From: Ottowia thiooxydans DSM 14619 | GTDB lineage: Bacteria; Pseudomonadota; Gammaproteobacteria; Burkholderiales; Burkholderiaceae_C | Assembly: GCF_000422885.1 (NCBI RefSeq) | Contig: NZ_AUGX01000014.1 | Span: forward strand, 62,001-126,000 | Length of the DNA: 64,000 bases | Reading direction: 5' to 3' | Part shown: positions 1 through 10,346 of the stretch, in pieces | Position numbering within the stretch: position 1 is the first letter of the stretch | Layout: every line of letters starts with the position of its first letter | Position numbers and translations under genes: made by a program | The notes under the pieces: model-generated | Database searches by the model: none | Told to the model about the DNA's origin: nothing | The model's input: only the letters and a program-made list of their open reading frames with translations

Positions 1-100
1 CGGCCTTAGCAGGCTGCCCAAGAGTGGGGGCGACGTAAGTGGCCCCGTTTAGCTGTGCTGCCCAACTCACGTGTCGAAAGCCGCCGGCTTTGCCGAGGGG

Positions 101-715
101 TTACTCTGCAGCGTCCCGTCTGAACTCCAGCAAGGCTTGCAAACCGTTTTTCAACAGTGAATGGAAATCCAGGGACGCAGGGCTTTTTAGAAGCATGGAT
201 CTCAGTTCGGTCTCGGCATCGTCAAATAAATCTTGGTCGTAGAATAGTTCGCCGAAATTTCCCTGTTGATCGAAATACAAATAATGTGCTCGCTCTAGGT
301 CTGGTCTGTAGAGGCCGAAGAATTTGTATTTGTCATTCAATGATTGGAGTTCTGCAGATGAGAAAAACTCATCTTCCTCGAACTCCCAACGATCATTTCC
401 CCAGGAATGCTTGATTCCGTCAATCAGCCCCAGGCTAGCTAGCTCCCCGATGCTATTGAGCAACTTCAAGACTTTGGAAACACCTGGAATTTCCAAATAG
501 CACTCACTGTATTTTTCATTCCGTTCAAGACCTCCATATTGCAGGTAGAAGTCTTTCAAGTCTTCCGGAATTGAAATATTGCAGCGCTCCTGAAGCAACC
601 CAAGTTGCTCATCAGTGGATGGAGCGTCAAACCGCAGAATATGGAAATTGAAAAAATCTGGATCGATCTCTTCAATCGATTGGTTAAATTCTTCCAGTTC
701 CTGCTTGAGATCCAT
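101..715 (-). CDS. SMI1/KNR4 (SUKH) family protein
   Basis: This is a 204-residue soluble acidic protein with no signal peptide or membrane segment. The fold signature is a helix-rich N-terminus, then a stretch reading IPEDLKDFYLQYGGLE around residues 49-64 and a hydrophobic centre. That pattern (a bulky turn followed by a GG) is typical of SMI1/KNR4, also called SUKH. In bacteria many SUKH proteins are immunity proteins that neutralise contact-dependent or polymorphic toxins, but others have unknown roles. No toxin gene is visible in the roughly 100 bases downstream of its stop, and the upstream neighbour is the macroglobulin gene, so it is an orphan as far as this window shows. The family call rests on motif recognition only; the immunity role is inference. 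Confidence 0.6.
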   Translation of the reverse strand: MDLKQELEEFNQSIEEIDPDFFNFHILRFDAPSTDEQLGLLQERCNISIPEDLKDFYLQYGGLERNEKYSECYLEIPGVSKVLKLLNSIGELASLGLIDGIKHSWGNDRWEFEEDEFFSSAELQSLNDKYKFFGLYRPDLERAHYLYFDQQGNFGELFYDQDLFDDAETELRSMLLKSPASLDFHSLLKNGLQALLEFRRDAAE

Positions 716-801
716 GGGTTTTTTGCCGATCTTGATCAGAGAAAGTTCGGGTGGCTACGTTTACACAGGGGGGCCAGCCCCCGTGAGTTGTTATGACTTT
801 G

Positions 802-3800
802 CTACGGCGCTTGCACCGTGACCCGCGCGTTCGGTATTTCCCCAAACATTTCGGGCGCATACAAGGCTTCCACCCGGCTAGGGGGCAGGCTGAATGCGCC
901 GGCATTGTTCAGGCGAACGGTGTATTCCACCTTCACGGTGCCTTTAGGCAGGTACTCGTAGTAGCTGCGGAAAGCTTCGAAGCTGCGCTCCTCGAAAGCC
1001 GGCCATCCTGCACCGCTGCGCTGCTCGCCTTGAGTGGCGATCTGCGAATCGCGCCCCAGGCCACCGCCCAGAATGGTGGCGCCCGCGGGCACGGGGTCAG
1101 TCACTGCCACCCAGGTCATATCGCTATTGCCGGTGACTTCCAGCGTCACTCGGAGGATGTCGCCGCGGGTGTACTGCCCTGAAGGTAGAGACTTGTTCGC
1201 TTGCTCTACAGGCGTGACAGTCTTCTTGATCTGATAGCCAGAGTTGAAAGGCGCTTTCAGGTCTACTGCTGCCAGCGACTGCAGAGTGACCCACGGTTTG
1301 CCTGTTCCGACCTGAGTGACTACGAGCGGTTGTTTGGTGCCGGGCTTGGCATCTCCCCAAGAGAGCAGGGCGGTGTTGTTGGTCAACTGGCCAGGCGAGG
1401 AGGGCGCACCAAAAATGCTGGTTTGGTGCGCAGCGCCTAGGCTGTCGCTACTCGTCAGGCGTGTGACCTTGGACCACTCGATTTCAGCAGAGGACGCACC
1501 CAGGGTAGCGGTGGTTTTCCCCGCTACAGGCGTGGACTCGTGCTGCTTCGAGAATTGCTCCAAAGCCAAGCCTCCCCAAAGGTTGGCGGTAGTGGTGTTC
1601 CATGCGCCACCTTGTTGGCGAGCGATGAAGCCGGTTACCAGGCGGCCAAGATCATCCTTCCAGGCGGGATCATTCATGACCAGCAGCAGCAGGCGGGCAC
1701 TGTTCACGTCGCCGCCGGCCATCAGCCACCACCAGTAATCGTCTTGTTCGGTACTGAAGGCCAGCCGCGTGCCTTGGGTGGTCAGACGAGCGCGCAGAAC
1801 CTGTTCGGCTTGCGCCAGTTGCGCCGCCTTGTTCGGCACAGTAGGCAAGCGCTTCAGGATGCTGATCCAATCGATCACGGCGCTGGTGGGCCACTGGTTG
1901 GGCGCAATCGTCAAGCTGCTGAGCATGGCGGGCTTGGCGGCCTCGTAGCGAGACAAGGCTTCAATGGCCGCCAGCTTGCGTACATCCAGGTCGTTGCGAG
2001 GCGACCAGAATTTGCGCTCAATCTTGCCTTCCACGAATTGCGTCAGGCCAGCAATCATGCGGGCTCGGGGCTCATCCGGCAGCGTAAACGCCGTATTGAT
2101 CTGGCCGGCTGCGTGCGTGGCTGCCAGCAGCCAGGCGGTCAGAGTATCGCTCCCACGATTGGACTCTCCGTTGTTTGGCGGGAAGTAGCTGGCCAGACCA
2201 TCGCTATCCAGATAGGCTGGTAATTGCGCCACGGTCTGTTGCCAGAGCTTTTCATCGCGCAGGCCAATGGATTTGCTCGTCTTCTGCTCCAGGCAGGAGT
2301 AGGGGTAGCGCGCGAACCAGTCACGCACGCCGGGTAGACCTTCTGACAACCGAGGCTGTAAGGATATGCGGACACCACCGCGCTTTTCGCTACCAAGTGG
2401 TAGTGCATCCGCCGGAGGGGCGACATCAAGCGTCAGGGAGCCATTGAGCTGCTCCAGGGTGGCTTGCTGCACGGTGAGTGGCACAGCAGGGATGATGCGC
2501 TGGCTCACTTTCAGTGCATCGCGAGCGGTGCCGGCGCTGTCCTTGGCCTCAATCTCCCACATCAATGCTTCTGCACGGGTGGCAGCCAATTGCGCTGGTG
2601 CGGTTACGTCCCATTGCAACTCACGGGCTTCACCTGCGGGTATTTCAATGGTCTGCGGCTTCAATTCGAGCAGTGTGGCGCGTGGGGACACTTCCACCTT
2701 CATGGCTTTTTGTGTCGTGTTGCGCAAGGTCAGCATGGCTTTGAACTGATCTCCTTCGCGCACCAGTGGCGGCAGGCCGCTGATGATCTGGAGATCTTGC
2801 GTGGCTTTGATGGCGGTCTGTCCAGTGCCAAAGAGCCCCGTACCTGAATCAGCCACGGCAACGATCTGGAACGTGGTGAGCGCATCGTTCAGAGGCACTT
2901 CCACCACAGCTTGGCCCTGTGCATCGAGTTGCACGCGCGGATTCCATAAAAGAAGCGTATCTAGAAGCTCTCGTGTGGGGTTTCTGCCGCCGCCATCACC
3001 GCCCGTGGGAACCGCCTTGCGGCCATAGTGGCGCCTGCCGATGATTTCCATTTGCGCGGTGGAAGTTTCCACGCCCCAGGCTCTGCGTTGCATCATGGCA
3101 TCGAGCAGGTTCCAACTGCCGTTAGGCATGAGTTCCAACAGGGCCTGGTCCACGGCGGCGAGTGCCACCTCCGCATCTGCCGCGGGTTGGCCATTGGGAA
3201 GCTTGGCCGTAATGGTGACCTTGGCTTTGCCGCGGACGGTGTAGCTTTCCTTATCAGCTTTCACGGACACATCAATGCGGTGTGCTCCGGTGCCTATGCG
3301 GATCTCCGTCATGCCCAGGCGGAACGCGGGTTTGCTGAGGTCCACCATGGCGGTGGGCGCTACGTAGTCTTTGCTGTCATGCCAGAAGGCTTGCCACCAT
3401 TCACGCGGCGCTTTGTAGCCCCAGCTGAAGAAGCTGTACCAAGGCACATCACGCAACCGGCCGCGCAAGGCCAGTACGCTGACATAGGCGTTCGGGCCCC
3501 AAGCCTCTTCAATTTTCAGGCTCACGGTGGGGTCGTCACCACGCAACTGCACCAGTTGTGTGTGCATGACGCCCTCGCGTTCGACGGCCACCAGGGCCGT
3601 GGCATAGCGGAAGGGCATGCGTACCTGGAAGCGGGCAGTTTCACCGGGCTGGTAGAGCTTTTTCTCAGGCACGAGGTCCATGCGGTCATGGTTCTCTCCG
3701 CCAAACCACAACTCGCCTTGCTTGGTGACCCACACCGAGCTGGCAGCGTTGACGGTACGGCCCTTGTCATCACGCGCAGTGACCACCAGCTCAATTTCTC

Positions 3801-6800
3801 CCGGCTGGTTCATTTTGATGCTGCAGGTCAGTAAGCCACGCGAGTCGCTGGAGCCGGTACAGACGGTACCCAGATCCTTGGTTTCGGTTCGGTTGTCGTA
3901 GGTGTAGAAGCCGCCCACCATCCGCTTGCGACTGGTGGTGGTGATCCGTGCAATGGCTTTTACATCCAGCGTGACGCCTGCTTTGGGTTTGCCTGCCAGG
4001 TCAAGCGCCAGGGCCTGCATCTGAACCGCCTGGCTGGCGGAAACCCAGCCCTCGGTCTTGATCCCTACCACCACACCGGCTGGCCACAGCGTGCCGTTGC
4101 CGCGCAGGGTCTGGATTTCTCCGTTGGGATCTGCGTAGGTGGCTTCGATCAGCAGATCCTGAGGGCGGGTGGGAACGGCTAATTTATCTATGGCGACTGT
4201 TCCGCTGCCATTGCGATCGAGCGTCACGGCCAGCTTGTCGGCCACCACCCGCTGATCTTCACGCGAGGTTGCTTCTTCCTCGCCCTCGCTGCCGCTTTCC
4301 TGCTCGCTGCGCGTACGAGGTGGATCGAACTTGAAATCATCGTAGTCCGTAAAGCGCAGATCCTTGGCGCGCGTGAGCGCTGAAATGCGCACCGGAAGAT
4401 TTCCGGCGGCACCGCCGGCCACATAGTTGACCTGCACGTTCACAGGAACGTTGGTGGCGGCTATCAAGGGCTCCTTGCTCACGGTACTCACGCGGCCCTG
4501 AAAGACGGGCAAGCGGAATTCTTCGACGCGGAACTGCCCCGTTTCGAAGCTGCGGCTTCCCTCACCAGCATTTTTGCCTTGGCTGGTTTGCCGCAGCGTG
4601 ACCTGGTAAACACCAAGCTTGGCGGCTTGGGGAATGGCAAAGGTGCTTTCCGTGCTGCGCCCGCCGGTTTTGGTGCGGCGCCAGGCGAGTGGCTGGGTGT
4701 ATTCCTGCCCGCTGCCCACGTGCGTGACGACCAGGGTGTCCGGGCTCTCCTGAGGCAATCCAAAGCCAGCACTCGTTTCCGAGCGCAGCAGGTGTTTCAT
4801 GGAGACGGTTTCACCTGCACGCAGCAAAGTGCGATCGAACACGGTGTGCGCGCGCTCATCCGGGCGAACATCGTTGCTCGTCGGGACATTGAAACGCCAT
4901 GGTTCAATGCCTTTTTGCCAGGACGACCAGGTGAAGGCCAAGTCATCCACGGTGTCCCGCGTGGTGCGGGCGCTAACGAAATAGCCGCCAGGGTAGTCGC
5001 TGTAATCGTCTCTCTCTGCCTGGCAAACAGGCGCTGCAGGAGATAGCCCCTTGAAGCGCGCAATGCCCTCGATGTCTGTGGTGGCCTTGGCCAGCTCACG
5101 GCCCCTGCAATCGGAGACGCGAACCGTGGCGCCTGCCACCGGTTGGCCTTTGTCAAGCGAGGTGACCCAGGCCAGGGAGTTGTCTCGCCCAAGCTTGAAG
5201 TGCACACCAAGATTGGTGACCAGCGCCGAACTGCGCACGTACATCGTGCGGGAGGGTCCGAATTTTTCGTCCAGCAAGGATGCGCCCAAGAGCTGAGAGG
5301 AAATCTCCAGCACATGAAAGCCCGGGACGAGAGGGATGCCCACCACTTCGAATGGACGGGCATTCTGGCCATCATTTGAAGGTGGAACGTGCAGGGTCTG
5401 CACACCGTTCACGCCTGCCAGCAATGACACCATGCGCGACTGCACCGTCTCTTTGCTTTCCGCATCGACCACTGGAGGCAGGCCACGGCGTAAATCCTTG
5501 GTTGCGAGCTTGCGCGAGATGTAGAAGCCGTCGTAGCGCTGAATGCGCCGGAACCAGTCAATGATGTCTGGATCACTCTGGGGCCGCAGGCCGCTGACCT
5601 GAACGCCGCTGGCGTTGAGGTTGGATTCGACCCGGCGCAGGGTCACCGGAAACAGGGGCTGGCTCTCAGGGCCATCCGCAAAGCGCTCGACGATGCCAAA
5701 GGGTTGGGCCGCAAATTTGGCCAGTGGCGGCATCGGCGCGGTGGCAAATTGGAGCGGGAAAGTGGAGGCGTTGCTCAAGGCGCGACCGCTGGCATCCTTG
5801 AGGTCTGGTGGTAGTGCCAGGGTGAGGGGCGTGCGTTCTGGAAGCGGGCCGTTGAACTGGATGCGGTCAACCAGCGCGTCAGCATCACCTTCATCAAAGC
5901 TGGGCTTGAACTCGTTCTTGCTGGAGCGCAGGCGTACCGTCTCCAGTATGCGCCGCGATACGGGTGCGGTGAAATTGAGGGTGACCGGCCGGATAGGCAT
6001 GCACGCAGCTTGGGCGTTTTCACGCTCGCAGCTCATGCTGGCCGTAAAGGGTTCGCGCACTTTGTAGGTAAAGCGCCGCTCTTGCGTGTTGGCGATGCCG
6101 CTGGGAGTGGCCACGCCTTTGCCATACACCAGTTGCACTCGCGTGGCTGGCGTGAGCCGCCGGTTGCACACCAGGGCGTGATAGCGCTGTGGCGTCTTGG
6201 TGGCTTCCTGCTCGTTGCCAATGGCTTTCAGCAAACCCGTTCTCTCTGTGCCTTCTATCAAGCGCACCGGCACATGCTCGCCTACACCGTCTATGGCACA
6301 CCAAACGTTGCTGCGCACGCTATCTGCCGTGGCATCACCATTCAAGCGAAGTATGAAAACCTGTTCTTCCTCAATCGGGCCCGGGGTTGACGGGCTGATT
6401 TGTTGGACAAAAGGGCCGCCGGTATTGAACTGAAACTGGGTGGTACCCGTCAGCGCCGATCCTGAACTCGTTTTGAAGCCTGCGACCGCCTCAGCGCGGC
6501 AGCGAACGCCCGGTGGAAGATCGCTTTCAAATTCATACACCCATTCACGGGCGCTGTTCCATCGGCCCTGGCCGCGTGAGGCGGTGGCGTCATCACAAGT
6601 GAGTTTTAGAGGGGAGGGGGCCTTGGGGTCACCAAAATTGACAGCGTTCTCACTGAATTTGGCCACCAATTGCCTGACCTTGGCCACCTCTCCCTGTGGC
6701 GACACACTGGTAATGGTGAGCGCTTGTGCGCCCAGAGCCCAAAACGCCGCAGACAGCGCAAATGCCCGTCCGGCTTGGCGAAAATGAGTGTGAAATTGCA

Positions 6801-6801
6801 T
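802..6801 (-). CDS. large alpha-2-macroglobulin family protein (YfaS/YfhM-like)
   Basis: A 1999-residue secreted protein of the bacterial alpha-2-macroglobulin family, which traps proteases through a thioester bait mechanism and protects the cell envelope. The N-terminus has a positively charged, then hydrophobic segment ending in ALGAQA around residue 27, which looks like a Sec signal peptide with signal peptidase I cleavage; there is no lipobox, so a soluble periplasmic form is likely rather than a lipoprotein. The thioester motif CLEQ is intact at residues 1503-1506, preceded by RYPYS. The macroglobulin-like beta domains precede it and the helical TED-like region follows it. It is longer than E. 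coli YfhM (about 1650) and YfaS (about 1530). The usual partner pbpC is not visible in this window on either side. The start at 6801 is the only one that gives the signal peptide. Confidence 0.9.
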   Translation of the reverse strand: MQFHTHFRQAGRAFALSAAFWALGAQALTITSVSPQGEVAKVRQLVAKFSENAVNFGDPKAPSPLKLTCDDATASRGQGRWNSAREWVYEFESDLPPGVRCRAEAVAGFKTSSGSALTGTTQFQFNTGGPFVQQISPSTPGPIEEEQVFILRLNGDATADSVRSNVWCAIDGVGEHVPVRLIEGTERTGLLKAIGNEQEATKTPQRYHALVCNRRLTPATRVQLVYGKGVATPSGIANTQERRFTYKVREPFTASMSCERENAQAACMPIRPVTLNFTAPVSRRILETVRLRSSKNEFKPSFDEGDADALVDRIQFNGPLPERTPLTLALPPDLKDASGRALSNASTFPLQFATAPMPPLAKFAAQPFGIVERFADGPESQPLFPVTLRRVESNLNASGVQVSGLRPQSDPDIIDWFRRIQRYDGFYISRKLATKDLRRGLPPVVDAESKETVQSRMVSLLAGVNGVQTLHVPPSNDGQNARPFEVVGIPLVPGFHVLEISSQLLGASLLDEKFGPSRTMYVRSSALVTNLGVHFKLGRDNSLAWVTSLDKGQPVAGATVRVSDCRGRELAKATTDIEGIARFKGLSPAAPVCQAERDDYSDYPGGYFVSARTTRDTVDDLAFTWSSWQKGIEPWRFNVPTSNDVRPDERAHTVFDRTLLRAGETVSMKHLLRSETSAGFGLPQESPDTLVVTHVGSGQEYTQPLAWRRTKTGGRSTESTFAIPQAAKLGVYQVTLRQTSQGKNAGEGSRSFETGQFRVEEFRLPVFQGRVSTVSKEPLIAATNVPVNVQVNYVAGGAAGNLPVRISALTRAKDLRFTDYDDFKFDPPRTRSEQESGSEGEEEATSREDQRVVADKLAVTLDRNGSGTVAIDKLAVPTRPQDLLIEATYADPNGEIQTLRGNGTLWPAGVVVGIKTEGWVSASQAVQMQALALDLAGKPKAGVTLDVKAIARITTTSRKRMVGGFYTYDNRTETKDLGTVCTGSSDSRGLLTCSIKMNQPGEIELVVTARDDKGRTVNAASSVWVTKQGELWFGGENHDRMDLVPEKKLYQPGETARFQVRMPFRYATALVAVEREGVMHTQLVQLRGDDPTVSLKIEEAWGPNAYVSVLALRGRLRDVPWYSFFSWGYKAPREWWQAFWHDSKDYVAPTAMVDLSKPAFRLGMTEIRIGTGAHRIDVSVKADKESYTVRGKAKVTITAKLPNGQPAADAEVALAAVDQALLELMPNGSWNLLDAMMQRRAWGVETSTAQMEIIGRRHYGRKAVPTGGDGGGRNPTRELLDTLLLWNPRVQLDAQGQAVVEVPLNDALTTFQIVAVADSGTGLFGTGQTAIKATQDLQIISGLPPLVREGDQFKAMLTLRNTTQKAMKVEVSPRATLLELKPQTIEIPAGEARELQWDVTAPAQLAATRAEALMWEIEAKDSAGTARDALKVSQRIIPAVPLTVQQATLEQLNGSLTLDVAPPADALPLGSEKRGGVRISLQPRLSEGLPGVRDWFARYPYSCLEQKTSKSIGLRDEKLWQQTVAQLPAYLDSDGLASYFPPNNGESNRGSDTLTAWLLAATHAAGQINTAFTLPDEPRARMIAGLTQFVEGKIERKFWSPRNDLDVRKLAAIEALSRYEAAKPAMLSSLTIAPNQWPTSAVIDWISILKRLPTVPNKAAQLAQAEQVLRARLTTQGTRLAFSTEQDDYWWWLMAGGDVNSARLLLLVMNDPAWKDDLGRLVTGFIARQQGGAWNTTTANLWGGLALEQFSKQHESTPVAGKTTATLGASSAEIEWSKVTRLTSSDSLGAAHQTSIFGAPSSPGQLTNNTALLSWGDAKPGTKQPLVVTQVGTGKPWVTLQSLAAVDLKAPFNSGYQIKKTVTPVEQANKSLPSGQYTRGDILRVTLEVTGNSDMTWVAVTDPVPAGATILGGGLGRDSQIATQGEQRSGAGWPAFEERSFEAFRSYYEYLPKGTVKVEYTVRLNNAGAFSLPPSRVEALYAPEMFGEIPNARVTVQAP

Positions 6802-6955
6802 GTGGAGCTCCAGGGAGGGCGTTCAGCGCTAATAGGGTAGCAAATGCCAATGTATCGCCGGTAGTTCAGGGCAAAAAACCGGGAGCGTTTCACTGTGAGA
6901 CCCTGATTTTGCGTTCCATGTCATGTCGTTGCAGGAACGCAGTATTACGTATTAA

Positions 6956-8398
6956 TCAGTGCGCTGTGCTCAACCTCGTCTTGTGTCGGGCAATCTGCGT
7001 GCGCACCTGAGCTGGCGCTGTGCCACCCAGCGTATTGCGTGCGTTCAAACTGCCGCGCAGAGAAAGCACTTCATAAACGTCTTTTTCTATGCTTGGATGA
7101 AAACCTTGCAAAACGGTAAGTGGCAACTCTGAGAGATCGCAGTTGTGTGATTGTGCGGCCTTGACCGCGTGGGCTACGGTCTCATGTGCATCGCGGAAAG
7201 GCAGTCCTTTCTTGACCAGGTAATCGGCCAGATCGGTCGCTGTGGCGTAGCCTTTCAGCGCGGCCTGCTCCATTGCCGGAGCGTTGACGGTGATACCGCC
7301 CTGGCGGACACCAGTCTGTGCGTCAGCCTGGCCTGCAATCATTTCAACGAAGATGCGCAGCGTGTCGCGTACCGTGTCCACCGTGTCGAACAAGGGCTCC
7401 TTATCTTCCTGGTTGTCCTTGTTGTAGGCCAGCGGCTGCCCTTTCATGAGCGTGATCAGGCCCATCAAATGGCCCACCACGCGGCCGGTCTTGCCTCTGG
7501 CGAGCTCCGGTACGTCCGGGTTTTTCTTCTGCGGCATGATGGACGAGCCGGTGGTGAACCGGTCGGCGATCTTGATAAAACCGAAGTTCTGGCTCATCCA
7601 CAAGATCAGCTCTTCCGACAAGCGGCTGATGTGCACCATGATGAGCGAGGAGGCGGCAGTGAATTCAATCGCAAAATCCCGGTCGCTCACGGCATCCAGG
7701 CTGTTCTGGCAAACACCTTCCATTCCCAGGGTTCTGGCGACCAGCTCGCGATCAAGCGGGTAGGTGGTACCAGCCAGAGCTGCGGAGCCCAGTGGTAACT
7801 GGTTCACACGCTTGCGTACGTCCGCCATGCGGGCCTCATCGCGTGAAAACATCTCCACATAGGCCAGCAGATGGTGCGCGAAGCTGACCGGCTGAGCCAC
7901 TTGCAAATGGGTGAAGCCGGGCAGGATGACCTCGACATTCTTTTCAGCCACCTCAACCAGTGCGCCCTGCATTTCGCGTAGCAGGTCTGCAATAAGGTCG
8001 ATTTCCTCACGCAGCCACAAGCGAATATCGGTGGCTACCTGATCGTTGCGGCTGCGACCCGTGTGCAGGCGTTTGCCCGCGTCACCAATCAGTTGGGTAA
8101 GGCGCGCCTCGATATTCAAATGCACGTCTTCCAGCGCCAGCTTCCATTCGAACGCGCCGCTTTCTATCTCTTTGGAAATTTGGCCCATGCCGCGCTCGAT
8201 TTCGGCGCGGTCTTGTTCTGAGATCACGCCCTGAGTGGCGAGCATGCCCGCGTGAGCCAAGCTACCGGCAATGTCCGCGCGCCACAGGCGTTGGTCGAAA
8301 TCCACGCTGGCGGTGTAGCGTTGAACCAGCTCGCTCATGGGCTCTGAGAACAGCGCCGACCAGGCCTGGGATTTCTTATCGAATTGATTGATAGACAT
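6956..8398 (-). CDS. argH: argininosuccinate lyase
   Basis: Last step of arginine synthesis: cleaves argininosuccinate to arginine and fumarate in the cytosol. The 480-residue length is normal (450-480). The three fumarase/aspartase superfamily segments are visible: HTGRSRNDQ at 112-120, GFTHLQ at 161-166, and the signature loop [12 protein letters not shown] at 284-295 with the catalytic serine. It is transcribed divergently from the sensor kinase gene beginning at 8486, with only about 90 bases between the starts. An argH / LytTR pair / hemC order is also known from Pseudomonas (argH-algZ-algR-hemC), so this is an old conserved neighbourhood. No arginine-box-type site is recognisable in the gap. 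Confidence 0.97.
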   Translation of the reverse strand: MSINQFDKKSQAWSALFSEPMSELVQRYTASVDFDQRLWRADIAGSLAHAGMLATQGVISEQDRAEIERGMGQISKEIESGAFEWKLALEDVHLNIEARLTQLIGDAGKRLHTGRSRNDQVATDIRLWLREEIDLIADLLREMQGALVEVAEKNVEVILPGFTHLQVAQPVSFAHHLLAYVEMFSRDEARMADVRKRVNQLPLGSAALAGTTYPLDRELVARTLGMEGVCQNSLDAVSDRDFAIEFTAASSLIMVHISRLSEELILWMSQNFGFIKIADRFTTGSSIMPQKKNPDVPELARGKTGRVVGHLMGLITLMKGQPLAYNKDNQEDKEPLFDTVDTVRDTLRIFVEMIAGQADAQTGVRQGGITVNAPAMEQAALKGYATATDLADYLVKKGLPFRDAHETVAHAVKAAQSHNCDLSELPLTVLQGFHPSIEKDVYEVLSLRGSLNARNTLGGTAPAQVRTQIARHKTRLSTAH

Positions 8399-8485
8399 AT
8401 ATAGGGAACGTGTGCCGTGACAGGCCGGGAGCGCCGCGGATGGGTGAAAGCAGGCAAAGCGCCTCTACACTGTAGAGATTGCTTC

Positions 8486-9538
8486 ATGAAAGATCCGCAA
8501 ATTCTATCGATCTTCCAAGGCCCGGGCCCGACTCACGGGGCGGATGCGGCCACGCGGCCTCTGGTTTTCGATGCCTGCCAGGTCAGCGTGATCCTGCGCG
8601 CAGTACTTTATGTAGAGACGGTGCTCGCTGTCGCGCTGATGTATGCGGCCTCCGATTTCTCTGAATGGATGGCCCTGGTGGCCATTGTTACAGGCGGGGC
8701 GCTGCCTGCTACGCTGCTCTGGCTGGTGATCGGCTGCGCTGCCAAGCGCCAGATCGCCCGGCTTCCCTTGGCCGGGCAGTATGCGGCGGGCATGGCGCTG
8801 GGGGCACTGGCGGGGTTATATGCCTGCGGCATGCTGAGCTTGGCCGGGCTTTTCGACCAAGCCCGCTGGCTGGCCAGTGCCTTTACAGGCGCTGCGCTCG
8901 CTGCTGGACTGGTGGCGGCACTGGCCTGGCGGGTGCGCGGCCAGTTACCGGCCACCACCAAGGCCCGATTGGCGCAGCTTCAGTCCAGCATCAGGCCTCA
9001 TTTCCTCTTCAATACGCTCAATACGGCCATTGCCCTGGTCAGGCAGGAGCCAGCCAAAGCTGAGATGGTGCTGGAGGATCTGGCCGAGTTGTTTCGCCAC
9101 GCCCTCATAGAGCACGAGGGCAATTCCACGCTGGATCAAGAGCTTACGCTGGCGCGGCGCTATCTTGAGATAGAACAAGTGCGCTTTGGTGAGCGCCTGC
9201 GCATTGAATGGGCGCTGGACGAGCGTGCTCATGGCGCGCGTTTGCCGCCGCTCATATTGCAGCCCCTGGTTGAAAATGCTGTCAAGCATGGGGTGGAGCC
9301 CAGTGCCACAGGGGCGGAGCTGCGTATTTCTACTGAATTGAAAGGCCAAATGGCCATCATCGAGATTTCCAACACCATGCCCGCCGGCGAGGGGCGCCGT
9401 GGGCACGGAATCGCTCTGGCCAATGTCCGCGATCGCCTCAATCTGCTGCACGATATCGAAAGCAGCTTTCATGCGGCCATGGACGGCGAGGTGTATCTGG
9501 CTCGCATAGAGGTGCCTATGCCTGGATGGGGCGTTTGA
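8486..9538 (+). CDS. LytS/AlgZ-type sensor histidine kinase
   Basis: A 350-residue membrane sensor kinase of the His_kinase (PF06580) class. Four hydrophobic segments lie at about residues 33-54, 62-85, 99-121 and 128-148. The phospho-acceptor motif RPHFLFNTLNT follows with His172, then an N-box with Asn264 (PLVENAVKHG) and a G-box at about 303-318. This architecture matches AlgZ/FimS of Pseudomonas, and the gene sits in the same argH-algZ-algR-hemC order. An upstream in-frame start at 8417 would add 23 residues unlike the family, so 8486 is preferred, although no strong Shine-Dalgarno is seen. The stop overlaps the regulator start (TGATG at 9536-9540), giving translational coupling. The signal it senses is unknown. 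Confidence 0.88.
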   Translation: MKDPQILSIFQGPGPTHGADAATRPLVFDACQVSVILRAVLYVETVLAVALMYAASDFSEWMALVAIVTGGALPATLLWLVIGCAAKRQIARLPLAGQYAAGMALGALAGLYACGMLSLAGLFDQARWLASAFTGAALAAGLVAALAWRVRGQLPATTKARLAQLQSSIRPHFLFNTLNTAIALVRQEPAKAEMVLEDLAELFRHALIEHEGNSTLDQELTLARRYLEIEQVRFGERLRIEWALDERAHGARLPPLILQPLVENAVKHGVEPSATGAELRISTELKGQMAIIEISNTMPAGEGRRGHGIALANVRDRLNLLHDIESSFHAAMDGEVYLARIEVPMPGWGV

Positions 9539-10284
9539 TGGCGCTCAAGGTGCTGATCGTGGACGACGAGGCGTTGGCACGTTCGCGCCTGCGCACACTG
9601 CTGGGGGATTGCCGCCAACCAGACGCGCTGGTGGCGGGGGAGGCCGCCAATGCCTCTCAGGCGCTTGCACTGGTGCAACACCAAACATTCGATGTGGTCT
9701 TGCTTGATGTCCAGATGCCGGGTGCTGATGGCATCCAACTGGCTGAAGCGCTGCGGCAACTGCCCGAGCCACCCATGGTGATTTTTGTCACGGCCCACGC
9801 CGGGTACGCCGTTAACGCCTTCGAACTCGACGCGGTGGATTACCTGACCAAGCCCGTTCGGCTGGAGCGATTGCAGGCGGCGCTTCATAAGGCGCAGCGC
9901 ATGGGCAACCTGTCTCAGGTGCCGCAGGCAGACTCCGGGCCCGAGTGGCTGCTCATTGCCGAGCGAGGGCGTACGGTGCGTATCCCGCTGTCTGAGGTGC
10001 GTTACCTCAAGGCTGAACTGAAGTATGTCACTGTACGAACTCCGCACGCGAGCCATCTTTTTGATGGCAGCCTGAGCCAGCTGGAAGAAAGACACCCGGG
10101 CCGTTTCTTGCGTATCCACCGCAACACCTTGGTGGCTCGCAGCGCTATTCGCGAGCTCATGCGCCATCAAGGCGAGGAGGGTGAAGAGGCCGAAGGCTGG
10201 GCGGTGCGCCTGGCAGATGCCGAAGAGCTGCTCGTGGTGTCACGAAGGCAGGTGGCAGCAGTACGAGAAGCCCTGGGCGAGTAA
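9538..10284 (+). CDS. LytTR-family response regulator (AlgR-like)
   Basis: A 248-residue response regulator and partner of the overlapping kinase gene. The receiver domain occupies about residues 1-120, with the acidic pair Asp9/Asp10, phospho-acceptor Asp57 (LLDVQMPG) and the conserved Lys105 (TKPV). The C-terminal LytTR DNA-binding domain covers about 141-245 and ends in the typical [10 protein letters not shown] segment. This is the AlgR/AgrA/LytR output type, which binds direct repeats rather than palindromes. In Pseudomonas the homologue controls alginate and type IV pili; the regulon here cannot be read from the sequence. The ATG at 9538 overlapping the kinase stop is preferred over an in-frame ATG at 9526. 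Confidence 0.92.
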   Translation: MALKVLIVDDEALARSRLRTLLGDCRQPDALVAGEAANASQALALVQHQTFDVVLLDVQMPGADGIQLAEALRQLPEPPMVIFVTAHAGYAVNAFELDAVDYLTKPVRLERLQAALHKAQRMGNLSQVPQADSGPEWLLIAERGRTVRIPLSEVRYLKAELKYVTVRTPHASHLFDGSLSQLEERHPGRFLRIHRNTLVARSAIRELMRHQGEEGEEAEGWAVRLADAEELLVVSRRQVAAVREALGE

Positions 10285-10346
10285 CCGAAAGGCGTGCCTC
10301 GCATGCGATAGCATCTCCCTTTCCCCGATTTCATTCTGATTTGAGT

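Noticed and set aside
3028-3834. 268-codon open frame on the plus strand inside the macroglobulin gene
   Set aside because: It is antisense to a gene with clear domains, has no start context and no family motif; GC-rich third positions of the real gene leave such shadow frames open.
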